DNA of 64,000 nt. It comes from Eremophila alpestris peregrina. Lineage: Eukaryota > Chordata > Aves > Passeriformes > Alaudidae. Numbering within the stretch: the first letter of the stretch is position 1; every line of letters begins with the position of its first letter. The position numbers were made by a program, and so were the translations under genes. This document shows, in pieces, positions 26,770 through 38,899 of this stretch. The stretch is from NCBI GenBank assembly GCA_009792885.1, contig WMCF01000026.1, positions 2,961,882 to 3,025,881 of the forward strand, in the 5' to 3' direction. The notes beneath the pieces are model-generated. The model did not search any database, was not told the origin of the DNA, and saw only the letters and a program-made list of their open reading frames with translations.

Positions 26770-29700
26770 CAGATGTGACACAAATAATATTGCAAATCTT
26801 AAAATGCTTTAGACTGAATTTAAACCTCATCTTTCAGGCACTGGAATTCTTCTGGGGAAGCAAATATATACTGAATATATCTCATCTGAATATGGGTTCT
26901 TAATAATAAACTATGCTGTTCTTGACTTTTTTTTACAGATCTGCACTTCCTAAATAAATTCACCTCAGCACAGTAGGTCAACAACAAGTCTATGAATTGA
27001 GCACCACACAAAACATCAGTATAATCTAAATGATCTTTTAATAACCTTGTATAGAAATGAAAATTCTTCACCTCCACCACCCCCTGCCAATCTCTCTCTC
27101 TGTATATTCAGAGATGTACTTTTCTGAAAAATAAATATAGGATTTTTCATGTTAATTCAAATAGCAGGATAATCTAGGACCAAGGGCACCCAACAACAAT
27201 GATCAAAAAAAATGCTTAAATAGGCATGTTTGGTATTTGACAGGGGAACAAAAGGAAAGTGTTAGCAATTTCTTGAAAAGCTTTCCTGTCAGTAGCAATA
27301 AGAATTCTGTCATCATGACTAGTAAATACTTCATAGCTGAAAAAGGTTTATATCTTCTTCCCATTTCAACTTGTATCTGTACCATGGAATGAACTGCCGA
27401 TCCCGAAGGAACCATGATCAAAGCCTAAACTTGGAGTTTGCACCTTATCTTCCACACACACTGTGTCACTTTCTCTAACAGTTGTTGCAATTGCCTTCTG
27501 TTATGTGTTATCTTTTCTTTCAAGAACGTTATGAACATGTTGTTACCTTGTGTTTTCATTATATTGCTTTTCTTCTGTTAACTCTTAAACTGGCAAGAAA
27601 AATAAGTATAATAGAAACACAATTTACTGTGATTAAATACCTTCTATTTCCCATTCTTGCTTGCTTAGTCTTACTAGATAAAGGTACAGCATCAGTTTTA
27701 TAACCTCTAGGTATTTTCCTCTAAAGCTGCAGGATGGCCACAGGCAACATGCTTAAATCCACAGGCAGTATCAGATCAGTAGAAAACATTTGATATACCA
27801 GTTTTACTGATTTTTTAAAAATAAATATTCCACTGGTATAGCATTTCTCTATTTGGATAACAAATAATAGATGTACTTTATTACAGTAGCATATTCTCAT
27901 CTGTGCTTTTATGTAACATTTAGGACATTTTATAGACATAGGAAACCTTGACCTTTATTTCCTAAGTTACTTGTAACACTTAAAAGGAGACAAACAAATA
28001 ACACATTTACACTCATAGAAAGTTTCTTTTTATCACTATAATATATTTTCTGGTTGTGATGGCCCATGATGACACCTTTTACCAACGTCAACACCAGTTC
28101 TTTTTTTTATTATTATTATTAGAATTATAAATGAGAAGGAAAAAAAAGCTCAAAACAAAAGAAAAAAAATTATAATTGGAAAACAAATGCTTTTGTGATT
28201 CTTTTTTTAGGACATGAAATGTCAGGAAATGAATTAAAGGCAATGCTATAACTTAACAACACAAGAATGGCTAAGAAGGTTAGTGTTTTAAAGCTACAGG
28301 TGAATTAACTCAGAATCAGTTGCCAAACTAGAAAAACCTCAGAATATTGCATATATTTCTGGTCCCTTTTTATTATATTTTTTTTAGAAATTTTAATTTA
28401 AATTGGAATGGATTGCGTAGCAGGACTAATACAATGGTTAGGTGACTGGAAAATTTTTTCTTTAGCTGAAAAATAGATTAAAAGAACCTGGTTTGTTTAG
28501 TTTACAGAAGTAAAACAGAGAAGGGAAGCTGATAAAGTCTGCAAATATTGAAAGGACAGGAGCAAATATTAAGATGAAAGAAGAATTATTTCAGTTATGA
28601 GAAGTAATTGTCTATGGTCATGCTAAAATAAATTCTGCTTGCAATAACTTAATAGAAAAGAAGTGTGTTTTCCAGGCTTTCACAGACAGAACTTCTAAAA
28701 TGGAAATTAAAATGTGGAGGGAGCACTCATGTTCTTTGCAAATGAAAGAAAACCTGGCAAGAGATCATGGAGCAAAACAGAAAGCTTGGGTTCAAAAGCC
28801 TTTCCTAGCCATCTTTTTGACCTCAAAGGTAAGGTTTGCAGAAACAGAAGTGTTGTTTGAATGTCTGATCTCTTCTGCTTTAATCTTGTTGAAAATTACA
28901 GTTGATGCTTTTGCCTCTTTCTGTAGATCTCAGGTTTATCAAAGTGCATTGAAAATCATTTTAATAATTGTTATGATGGGGAGGTAAACATTAAATAACA
29001 TAAATATAGGTGAAAATGTAAGAGTAGGGAAGGGAACAGAGTCTCAAGTACCTCAAGAAGCCCACTCTATCTTTGTTCCTTATATCTTTATATATAACAT
29101 TTTTTCCTCTCCTTTTCTAGATGTATATCCACAACCTGTAATGCTAACCACCAACCCTTCCTCTCTCCCATACATGTGTGCTCTCAGAGATTTGGTTTGA
29201 TGTTTGGGGGTCAGAGCTACAGAAGGAAGCAACACAAACACATCAGTCTCTATCTCACACTCAGTGCTAGAAATCCGTTACAATCTGCTAGTCTGACAAG
29301 GAGAAAAAAACCCTTCTTTCCTTCTAATCTGTGAGCAGCTGACAAGTTTCCCTTTCCTCCTGCTGGGTGGTGTGTGTGAGGCTGTGATTGAAGAAAGTTA
29401 CCCACCCAACTCAATATTAGCCACAGCTGATGTTTACTTACAGGGCAAATCATCAATTATCAGCTCTACTAAGTTTTCCAGTCTCAGCATCCCTGTTCAG
29501 ATGCTTTACACAAACAGAAGGAGAATTGTTCCTGAGGTCACAGGGACAGATTGCACAACTAATTTATGGAAACTGAGAGACACAAACCACTGTAAAGCAA
29601 CAGTGTGCAATTTTACTGGAACAGAAGGAAGGTCAAACAAAAATGGGGTTTTTTGAGCCTGGCTTAATAACTGACTTCTTCAGTAGAATAATTATCAAAG

Positions 29701-31969
29701 ATATCTAAGCAATCATTCTATTTCTTGCCATATTCTCTATCTCTTGGAAACTGAAGTCAATTCAAGGTACTGAAATCATTACTGTTCTTACCATTAGAGA
29801 CTAATGAAGTAGCATTCCTAATTTTCCAACAGCAAATGGAGAAAAAGAAATTGTAATGCAGAAACACTGTTCATATAAGTCCCACAACTCAAACTAAAAG
29901 TTCCTCTCAAAAGAGTATTAAAAAACTTGAGGTATAATAAATTTAGCAGATTGTGCAATTGTATAGAAAGCATTTTCTTTTCCCTTAAGATACTTTAGAA
30001 AAACAAAACAAAAAAAAAAAACCACATAATTTAATTACTTTTTAAATTAGTTTCTTTCAAGAAACATCTTATATTATTTACTGTAGAAGAAATTATTTAG
30101 TTTTCTAACTTAGTCTATAAGTAATTGTAATTAATTTACTTTAACATGGGATATGATGGGATACATAGCACATAGGGCAAATACACCAGGAACAGATGAA
30201 AATTCTGCCAGATTTTTGTCAAGAAGAGACAAAGCACATTTCCTTTGAACATTGTTTCACATAAGCCTGATGAAATCTTTTCTGGATAAATGATTTGGAC
30301 TAAGACAACTCTTTCTTGCCCCTTCAGTTTACCACACTATTCATGTAATTTCTTTTCTAATTGTCATCTTTGTGGCTCTGAGCATTGCAGCTGTCGAGTA
30401 TAAAAAATGCCAGAAGCTAATTTACTGCTCTGCTTAATTAAAGTAGAATTTACCACTGAAGGTAAAAGAAACTAGATCTCTGTTAGCTGCCATGAAAAAA
30501 TAGTAAGATGTTTTCATTTTTTGTTCAAAAGTGCCCTTTCTCCCCCAAATTTTCTATAATCATTTTATAAAAGGCTCAAATTTCCCCACGCAACTTCAAA
30601 AATATCAGCAGCTGGGGTTTCACAGACTTCTGCTTTAACATGGACATCATGTAAAAATGTGGCTGAAATTGGTATACAGAAAAAAGGCACATTGCTTGAA
30701 GACTGACAGTTCAAAAAACTCTCCAAAACAAACAAGCTTTGAGTTCTATATTGCAATCTTATTTTCCGTGTTGAACCTCTCTGTCCTTAACAATAGTAAA
30801 AATACATCAATATGAAGGCTGAACAAAGATACAGCAGGAAGACTTTTACTTTTACAAATTACTGTTACACCTTACCTCTACAAGTGTGTATCCAATGTTT
30901 GATATTTTTCAGAATTATTCCAGTTTCCTTTTCTTTCTTGCTTTTCTGGACTTTGAGAACAGTCACTAAATGGGTGGAACAAGATTCTACTCACAAACAA
31001 ACACGTAATATAAATGTTTGGCAAAATACAGTCTGGCAATAGACTCTCTGCCTCAATTTTAGTTGAACACTGATGGTATTACATTCTAGTCAGCAAGGAT
31101 CTCCCCACATATCTTAAGGGACTATCATTAAGGCCAACTAGATAATAAATTTAAGAAACTCCTGCACAACTGCAACAATATTCAGGACCTTTGTTCAGAT
31201 TAAACAGAAATTAAATTTATTTGCTTTTGCCCCTTTCTTGACACCAAAACTACTGACATTTTATGATATGTTGTTAGCTGTTGAGAAAGCAGGAGGGCGA
31301 CAGCTCTGAGGGATTCTGAAATCCAAACTGCTTGACCTGATATGTTTATGGTGACCTATGATCCTTCTTGTCTCCCACTTGCCCCAGAAAACAGGATGAA
31401 TAACAAATAACTCTTCATAACTGCAGGGTTTTGCAGGTGCTTACAAGGAAAGAACATAACAGCAGAGCTAGAACCTGAAAGCAAATAAATCCCCAAACAG
31501 CCTGCAATAAAACTACCTCAGAAGCATGGCTAGAAGATCACTATGGCAGCCACATTTAAATAAATCAAGAAGGAATAATTGCATCTCATTTTTTATATTT
31601 CTTTTGTTATTTCTGCTCACAGAATCACAGATCTTTACTATGATTTCATCAAACATGTTTTAAAAAGAATGCTTCAACCAATACAGTGCATTTCACATAG
31701 ACACGATGTCAGAGGCATCTTTTTCTGATAGCAAGTTCTTGGACTGAGAAAGAATTCTGTAATTAAATAGTTCAGAGAGATGTTAAGATATAATTAGAAA
31801 TATGGGCATATATTTAGAGAAATAGGGATTTCTATGAGTTATTATTTTAATGTATTTTATTTTAAAAGCTCAGTGTACTTACAAGTCTGTGTATCTACAC
31901 TAATCTACACTTTTTGATTCCTTTCAGGAAAGAGAATGAAATCTTGCAATTTCAATGAGGATCAATTGG
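26770..31969. other. AT-rich non-coding stretch with simple repeats
   Basis: No gene is recognised. It contains a T run passing into (TTA)n at 28101-28121, and an A-rich tract punctuated by CAAAA at 30000-30023. Frames reach 95 codons (28700-28987, +) without a domain. A somewhat GC-richer patch at 29200-29400 has no supported exon. Confidence 0.7.
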
Positions 31970-32280
31970 GCAAGCTTCAGTCCATTTCCCTGCACTTCAT
32001 GTCATCCTCTTTGCTTTTCTTGCTTTCACTTAGTTTCAGAATTTTGTCCTTTTTTTCAGCATTTAATTTCCTCTCCTCTTCTTTGTTTACCTTTCTTCCT
32101 TTCTGTCCTTTTCACTGCACCTCATTTAATCTCAGTACATTTAGTTGTAGTCACTCCATTTCCAAATTTTCTGGTTTTTTCATTTGTTTTATATTTGATC
32201 ATATCTCCTTGCCAAAGTGTTTGTTACACTTCGTTCTCTGATTTCAAGATTTCATTCCCTTTCCTGAAAGGAAGATTTGC
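31970..32280 (+). repeat. pyrimidine-rich (T/C) tract
   Basis: About 300 bases of the + strand are strongly enriched in T and C, with repeated TTTC, CTTT and TCCT words. The bias removes most stop codons (TAA, TAG and TGA all need A). That explains two long overlapping plus-strand frames here (31936-32241 and 31955-32308), whose products are almost all Phe, Ser, Leu and Cys. These frames are therefore composition artefacts rather than genes. Confidence 0.7.
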
Positions 32281-33285
32281 AGGGTATCGTGTTACCCTCA
32301 TAAGTTGATTAACAGCAAAAAACCTAGCTTTCATGGACCACAATCACACTTGAACTATTTTAGTGTACTGCCAGCAGCAAATAAAAGTCCCATATTAAAT
32401 TCTATTGCCCTTGAGAATGGAGGAAAGGCTTTTGTTCCAAACTCTTCTGATTGTCAATTTAAATTTTAGGCTTGATTGCCTCTAAGTCTTAATATTCTAT
32501 CAGATTACTTTCTGGACTTCTGAAACTGCAAAAAACGTAAAACATTTTGTTACTAATATAGTTCAGATATGTAATCTGAATTATTGTTTTTTAATCTGAT
32601 GCATGCTGCTGGACTCTGCATTTTTAAACAGATTTTAATTGAAGATATGTGATAGCCTTTCAATATACAGGAACTGCTTTTCCAGGGTCTTTAATGTGTG
32701 CTATAATGCAACACATGTCTATTTTTACTGACCTAAATTAAAAGGTAATGAATTTTAGTGCAAATGATTCTTGTATTTGCTAAAAACTGCTGAAAATAAA
32801 TTTTAACCATTCTTAAAAGTAAATTATAGTTATCTGCCAAAATATAATGAAAATGTTGACTTCCCTCTAAATCACTTTAAAATTTATGTCTAACATAAAA
32901 GATTTAGAAACACAGCCCAGCATGGTTGGGCAAGAGAAACAACACACATCAAAATTCTGAATGTGTCCTTTTTCACCTTGGTTTCCAAGGGTAAGAAAAC
33001 TGTGCTTGGTCTTAGAAACAGCTATGAAACCTTCTGCCAGTACTGCTGGCACAGAAAGAGCAGGACAAGCTACCGTGCACTGGACAGGCACAGTGACTAA
33101 ACTGGCCAAATTTGGGTCAATAGGTATCCCACATATATTCCCATGTTTCCAGTCTTCCCTAAGCCCGAGTGGGAATGTCTCCTGAATGGGAATCCCTAAT
33201 GTCAAAAGATTTGGGCACTGAACCTGAGCTGCATTGCCTAGATTCTGTTTTTCAGAATCCTGACAGCTACATGAGATTTGTAATT
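32281..33285. other. non-coding stretch with one longish domainless frame
   Basis: A 140-codon frame on the minus strand (32867-33289) is among the longest in the window. The predicted product has no family, signal peptide or repeat that I recognise, and no supporting promoter, splice or polyadenylation arrangement is visible. A shadow frame runs on the + strand (32961-33185). I do not call it a gene. Confidence 0.5.
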
Positions 33286-33320
33286 GCAATTTCCATCTCA
33301 GAACATTCCACGATTCTGTA
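33286..33320 (+). mobile_element. possible CR1 3' terminus remnant
   Basis: The sequence TTCCATCTCAGAACATTCC followed by ACGATTCTGTA resembles the last bases of CR1 copies that end TTCCAACTCAGGATATTC plus TATGATTCTGTG. Only this terminal piece is convincing. Upstream similarity is lost, so this may be a very old copy or a chance match. Confidence 0.35.
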
Positions 33321-36300
33321 AAATTTCCTATGAATCTATTATCAACTCACACAGCCTACACATATATCTGTCAATTTTGTTTCTTTTCATGGGCCACAGT
33401 GTAGGTATGGCTGGGTATACACTGCTCCTTACAGTCCTCCATAGGTGCTAAATCTCTGTAGGAGATCTACAGCCTTCTGTAGGAGCTGGGTTTAAGACAT
33501 ACCTCTGCACACAACACTTTTCATTGACTGTTAGAATATAGTTTATTTCTGGGACACATAAGACTATGTTATACCAATGGTCTTGAGATATTGAAGTTAA
33601 CTGTGAAAGAGAGGTAGAATTTGGAGATGCTAAGACAGGTCCTATGAGCAGAATACTAATCTTAGCTTATTTGTATAGCTATTACTTCTAAAATCATGTT
33701 TGCTAGTAGACAGACTCCGACTTGAGTTAGCAAAGGTCACCCCCAATTAAAACAAACTGCAGTAAAAGAGGTTGCTAACAGTACTTCAAATTTCTTTCAT
33801 TATAAGAAGAAATCAAAGACGCAGCACTTTGAATCTAAGTCCAAACAGCTTAGTGAAAGGTAAATACTATAATGAACACACAGAATCCCTGTTTAATTAT
33901 TTCCATAAAAATATGACCAATTAAATTAATTAAACAAAGCAATGAGTTTACTGCTGGCAAAGTCAGGCACCAGAAGGCCCAAAATATGTTAAATTAAAAC
34001 AAAATATAATGGACCCAAATTCACATAATTGCTTATTTGTTGGGATTATGCAATAACCCAAGTATAATGAATTAAAAGCAAAAGATAAGCACATAAGGCT
34101 TCACCAGATCATGAGAAGAGAATTAGCATCTTAGCATGCCAAAATTATAAAATATTCACCTTTTTTGCAATATCGGAGTGCACAAGAAAATTCTTGGCTT
34201 AATAGAATTTTTCTTCCTATAATTACTTCAGTGTCTGGGTTCACAGAGAAAATACTTTTAGTACACAAGTATTTTGCAAGATCTTTCATATTATTTACAT
34301 TTTATTGCTGCTTGACTCTATTTTTATTAATGCTCTTTTTTCTACTGTTTTCATTGACTGGGGTCTTCTCTCATCCAAATCTATTTCTTGAAGTGTTTTC
34401 CCTGTATATAAATCAAAGCATTTCACTAGGTTAAGGGGGGGAAGTGATTCTGGCTTAGTATTTTTATTTATTTATTAATTATAGATATTAAAGTTGACTG
34501 TAGCATGATTCATTGTTTCCCATTAAATCTAGCTCTATGTTGATTAACTATTAAATAAGCACTTTATTTTAGCATTGAATGAAGCGCTGTTGCTACCCTT
34601 TGCATCCCAGGTTGAGTACAAGTACTGGAAGGTTCTTACTGCATTTGTAATCGGTTCTCTATTAATATTTAGACTGATTAAGAGACCTTCTGTACCCTGC
34701 ACTATTTAGATAGCTGCCTCCTCTTATTACTGGACCTTGTGCCCTGCACAAACAAGTTCTTGCTTGTCTTATTCACAAAGGAAGCTTTTGCTAGAAAGCC
34801 ATCTGTGAACTATATTGCAAAATCATGTGTACTCACAGAGGGGGGAAAGAATGAGAAATGGAAACCGGGAAGCAAGGCTCGTTGCTGATAAATCCATGCT
34901 GCACAAATAGGCTAAATTTCAATCGTTTCAAAGAATCAACCTCCTGCCCAGAAGCAGAACACCAGGATTCTACTTCTGCTGGGTCCTGAATGTAGATGTT
35001 ACACTACAGGTGTGGAACTAACAAGCTTCCATATGATCTTCTGTGTACACCAACAATATGCAACATGCTGACTAGGAGCTGCCCTGAGAATCACTGAAGA
35101 GAGATTTCAGTTCCTTAAAGAAACATTTGTTCTGTGTTTTGAGGGTTTCTTTTGGTTTCTGGATTGTTGGGTCATTTTTTTTTTTAATCTGGCAAGCATT
35201 CCCAGCATCTTCATGTTAAATTCTTAAGAAAGATTCACTGTATATGCTGAGTCAAGGAGAGTCTCCTTACAGCCTAATTGATAGAAGTTACTTTGTATCT
35301 GAAATGATGACATCTTCTCATCATCAATGTGAGGAAACTAGAAAGCCACTGCTACATTGTAGGAAAACCAGCACAAATAGTAAAAGCCTATACAATCAGA
35401 AAAAACAGGATCAGAGGTATATAAATGTGAATATCTACTCTAAGTGAAAATATGCCTATAAAAGAATAGAAAATTTTAAAAATCATACTTTAGCAAAAAA
35501 AAAAGTGCCAATTCACTCACTAAATTGGACAAAAATGATTCTGAACTCTCCCCACAGTCTCCATCAAAAAGAGAACGTAAGTATTCTTTTAAAAGTGTTC
35601 AGCACCTCCCCAAATCGAAAGTCTTGTTTGAAATAAAAGGCACTATAAAAAATTAATTAACAGTCATTATTTCTAGGGTCAATCCATCAGCATTTTCCAA
35701 AGGGAGAAAACACAGACTTCATCAAAGTATTGCCTATTACATCATAATTACAGAATCACAGGATAGTTAGGATTAGATGGAACATTTGCAGATGTATTTT
35801 CTGTAAAGCAAATGAAGAAATACTTACTTTTTTGCCTATGTAAATAATAGTAGCAACTCATCTTTTCATTTCCAAGTAATAAAGCATAAAACCCAAAACA
35901 TGCAGCTTTGCCAGCCTGTGTAATTTGCCTCAGGGTAAGTAAAGTTGAAGAGTGTTCCTACAATGATACACAGTGCATTCAGAGCAAAGGAAAAGATAAA
36001 AGGGACATTCAGAGCAGTGCTGCTCCAGAAAAAACATTTGATGAAGTACTTTACTCCTGTATAGATTTTTCTCCTTTTTTTTGGTTTTTTTTTAATTCAT
36101 GGTGCTATTTCTCAACTTATTTTTTCTCCTTTCTTTGTTGGGACCCATTTTTTTGCATAACAGTACTGACTTTTGTCACATCTTTCCTGACTTTTACACC
36201 ACCTGATCTAAAGGTGTATGTTCTATATACCCAACTAAATTCTTTTTCATTCCTTACTATTTTATGAATGAAGAGTGGATAACAGTGGAATTCTCAGTGT

Positions 36301-38828
36301 TAATGATTATCATAAATTTTGCTGTTCTGTAGTCATGTAAAAAAAATCAGATAAATATATTCATACCCAAATATGTCCAAATATGTAGCAAAAAATTAGA
36401 TGAAATAGCAAAATACACTGAAATAAAAATAACTTAATTAGACTGAAGTTTCAGAAGGACAATCTCAGTGACAAGAAACTGTTTTTCTCAGCTGTTTTAA
36501 TATTGATTCATCAAATCATTAAAGTCATATGACAACGATAGCACAGTTTAGATTTTACCACCAAGTAAGATGATAAACTACTGGATAAGTTATTGGGGCA
36601 CATGAGCAATATCTGCTGTATAATTGGAAATTATTATTTAATGTAGCCAAAAAATAATAATGGTTATTCTTACATGAACTGAATATTTTCATATGCATAT
36701 TTCAGATGAAGGTCACCTTAGTGTTAAGCTCTCTAATTTTATTGCACTGTAAAACATTCTTTGTAGAATCACTTAATAAATCAAATTGAAAATTACCTAT
36801 AAATAAGGCTGATAATTCCCAGAACAGTAAAATCAAAATGTTCTGAAAACAGAGTGATTTATTTTTCCTAGCTTCTTATTGAATCTATGGACCACAAATC
36901 TTTTGATACAGAAATCTTAATGAAGATGTGTATCTCTAGTATCATTTCATTAAATTTCATTTTCCATTTCATTTTCTATTAATTTCAAATAAATAAAGCT
37001 CTATAATCAAGCAAACCAGTATAGGCAGAGTCACTTTTTCATTTTGGTACTGAAATAGTATAATAGGAGTTACAACAAATATTCTATGGCAAAACAGAAA
37101 TTTCACTTCTGTCTCTGAATATAAGTCACATCCTGTTGCAATTCTTAGAGGATTATCTTTTAGAGAGATTAAAATAAATGACATGTCATAATGATTGATT
37201 AAACAATAAATTAAACAAGACTTTTTATTATTGCACAGAAAGTTACTATCACTCTAACATTTTTGTTATGATTAGAAGAAAGGCTTTTACAAAGTCACAT
37301 TATTTGAGAATGTGACAGGGTTAATGGCAGGACCAGAGTTTCCATAAGAAATCAGACTCTTCAGACACCTTTGAGGCTTTCCCTGACCTGATCTTCCAGT
37401 ATGGTTTATTGCTATATGGGATGTCTACTCTGTTACAAAAGCATTGCCTGTTCTATTATGTAATTAAGCAAATTCCATAAAGTTGTACATGATTGTGAGA
37501 AAACACCCTTATTTTCCTGTAGCAGCACGGTGTAGGTTCTATAACCTCACCTCTCTGAGAACTATTCCATGGCTCATTTTCATTCCCTTACTCTTAAAAA
37601 AAAAACATAAATATTTTCACAAGAATTACACTCTCAGTGCTCAGAAAACAGACTCAGTAGCTTCTGTTTGCTATAATATATTTAGCTGGGGTTTATGGCC
37701 AAGCTACTAGGAATGAGAATTTTAAGAATTAATCTTTGTTTCACTTCTGAAAACAGAAGTAGATATGAATATTAAAATCCTTGCTGCCACTTCTATTATG
37801 CGTACATATCTGGATCTTTAGCCATAGAAGCAAACATATGTGCATGACACACTATCACAATCTGATGTGCAACAGCAACAGAAAGTAACTTCCCTAGATT
37901 CACTACTATGTGAAAAGACATAAAAAACATAAAAAGGATTCATGACTATTTAATCCAGATAGAGCAATCATATTTTACTTTCTGAACTACAGAATTTCTG
38001 GAAATCAACTGATACATAAAAATAAGCCACCTCTCAGATTCAAATAAACTGGGTTGTTTACTTTGCATAACTTGTAGAAAGACTTTTTCAAGGCCTGCTA
38101 TTCTGAAGATGCAGAAGAGACCACACTGAAAACAGAGGCTTCAGCAGGCAACAATACATCTACCTGTCTGGAGGAAAAATCCCCCAATTCTTCTTTATGA
38201 GCAAAGGTAGAAGGAACTAAGACACCTCATATTTCCCTCATTATCTTCTTCTCACTCTGGAAGAGCCTGAGACAAAGAGGTAGTAAAACACAGGACAGGG
38301 GCAAGGACAATTCCCCTTTCCTTTTACTTTCTTCCCCTCTGGAAGCTGCTTGTACAAAGCTTGCTACCATCATCCACTGCAGAAAAATGTTCTAAAAAAC
38401 ATTTCATTGGCTTTGATGGCTTTTAGTGGGAATGTATTTTCAGACTTGGGCAACAAAAGCAGATCTTGGTGTCCAAGTAAAGTCATAATTTAGAACTGGG
38501 GTCAGCAATTGTTTAAGTTAAATTTGCAATGGCATTTCTGCTGCCTTTTGGTGCTTAAAAGAATCTAAGTACCAATAGCACACTACAGTCCTCTATTCCA
38601 AATGTTTAGCTTTTTAAAAGAAGCAAGCATCTCTAACTCTGTTTTATACCATTTTATCAGCATGATCCTGCAAACAAAACAAAAGAATATAGAATTTTGT
38701 TGAGTACACTGCACAAAGTTCACCTAAGGGTAAAATACAGAAAGCTTGGCAGAATTGTGAAAATGTGTTGGTTTTTTTCCTTTTTAAAGTTAAAAATTAT
38801 TTTAGTTTAGGAAAAAAAAGCAATGGCT
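33321..38828. other. AT-rich non-coding stretch, no gene seen
   Basis: No gene is recognised. Apart from the CR1 remnant near 35.75 kb it holds a T run with GG interruptions at about 35145-35185, another at 36073-36094, and TTTCATT-type low-complexity sequence at about 36943-36990. A less AT-rich island lies at 34580-34860 and is discussed as a possible conserved element. Frames of up to 119 codons (35908-36267, +) sit in T-rich sequence and lack domains. Confidence 0.65.
35750..35795 (-). mobile_element. CR1 LINE terminal remnant
   Basis: The + strand reads ACAGAATCACAGGATAGTTA followed by GGATTAGATGGAACATTTGC. This corresponds to the reverse complement of the CR1 3' end, in which AGAATCACAGAAT, a short spacer, GGTTGGAAGGGACC and the following bases are expected. 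About 45 bases are alignable, and the interior of the element is missing or eroded. Confidence 0.5.
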
Positions 38829-38899
38829 AAAAGAAAACAAAAAAAACCAAACCAAAACAAAACAAAAAAAAAAAAAAAACCCCACAACAACACCAAACA
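38829..38899 (+). repeat. A/C-rich low-complexity tract (CAAAA-like, long A run)
   Basis: A tract almost wholly of A and C: AAACC and CAAAA units lead into an A run of 17 and then CCCCACAACAACACCAAAC. It could be the decayed poly(A) tail of an old retroposed sequence, but no source copy is recognisable upstream. Similar tracts occur at 53339-53384 and 63646-63679. Confidence 0.8.

Noticed and set aside
31618..31660. Possible CR1 end (CACAGAATCACAG)
   Set aside because: Only about 13 bases resemble the CR1 terminus and the adjoining sequence does not continue the match.
31936..32308. Two overlapping plus-strand frames of 101 and 117 codons
   Set aside because: They fall in a T/C-rich tract that lacks stop codons for compositional reasons, and the products are low-complexity Phe/Ser/Leu strings.
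32867..33289. 140-codon minus-strand frame, considered as a retroviral or cellular gene piece
   Set aside because: No motif of a known family was found, and no LTR, primer-binding site or neighbouring retroviral frame is present.
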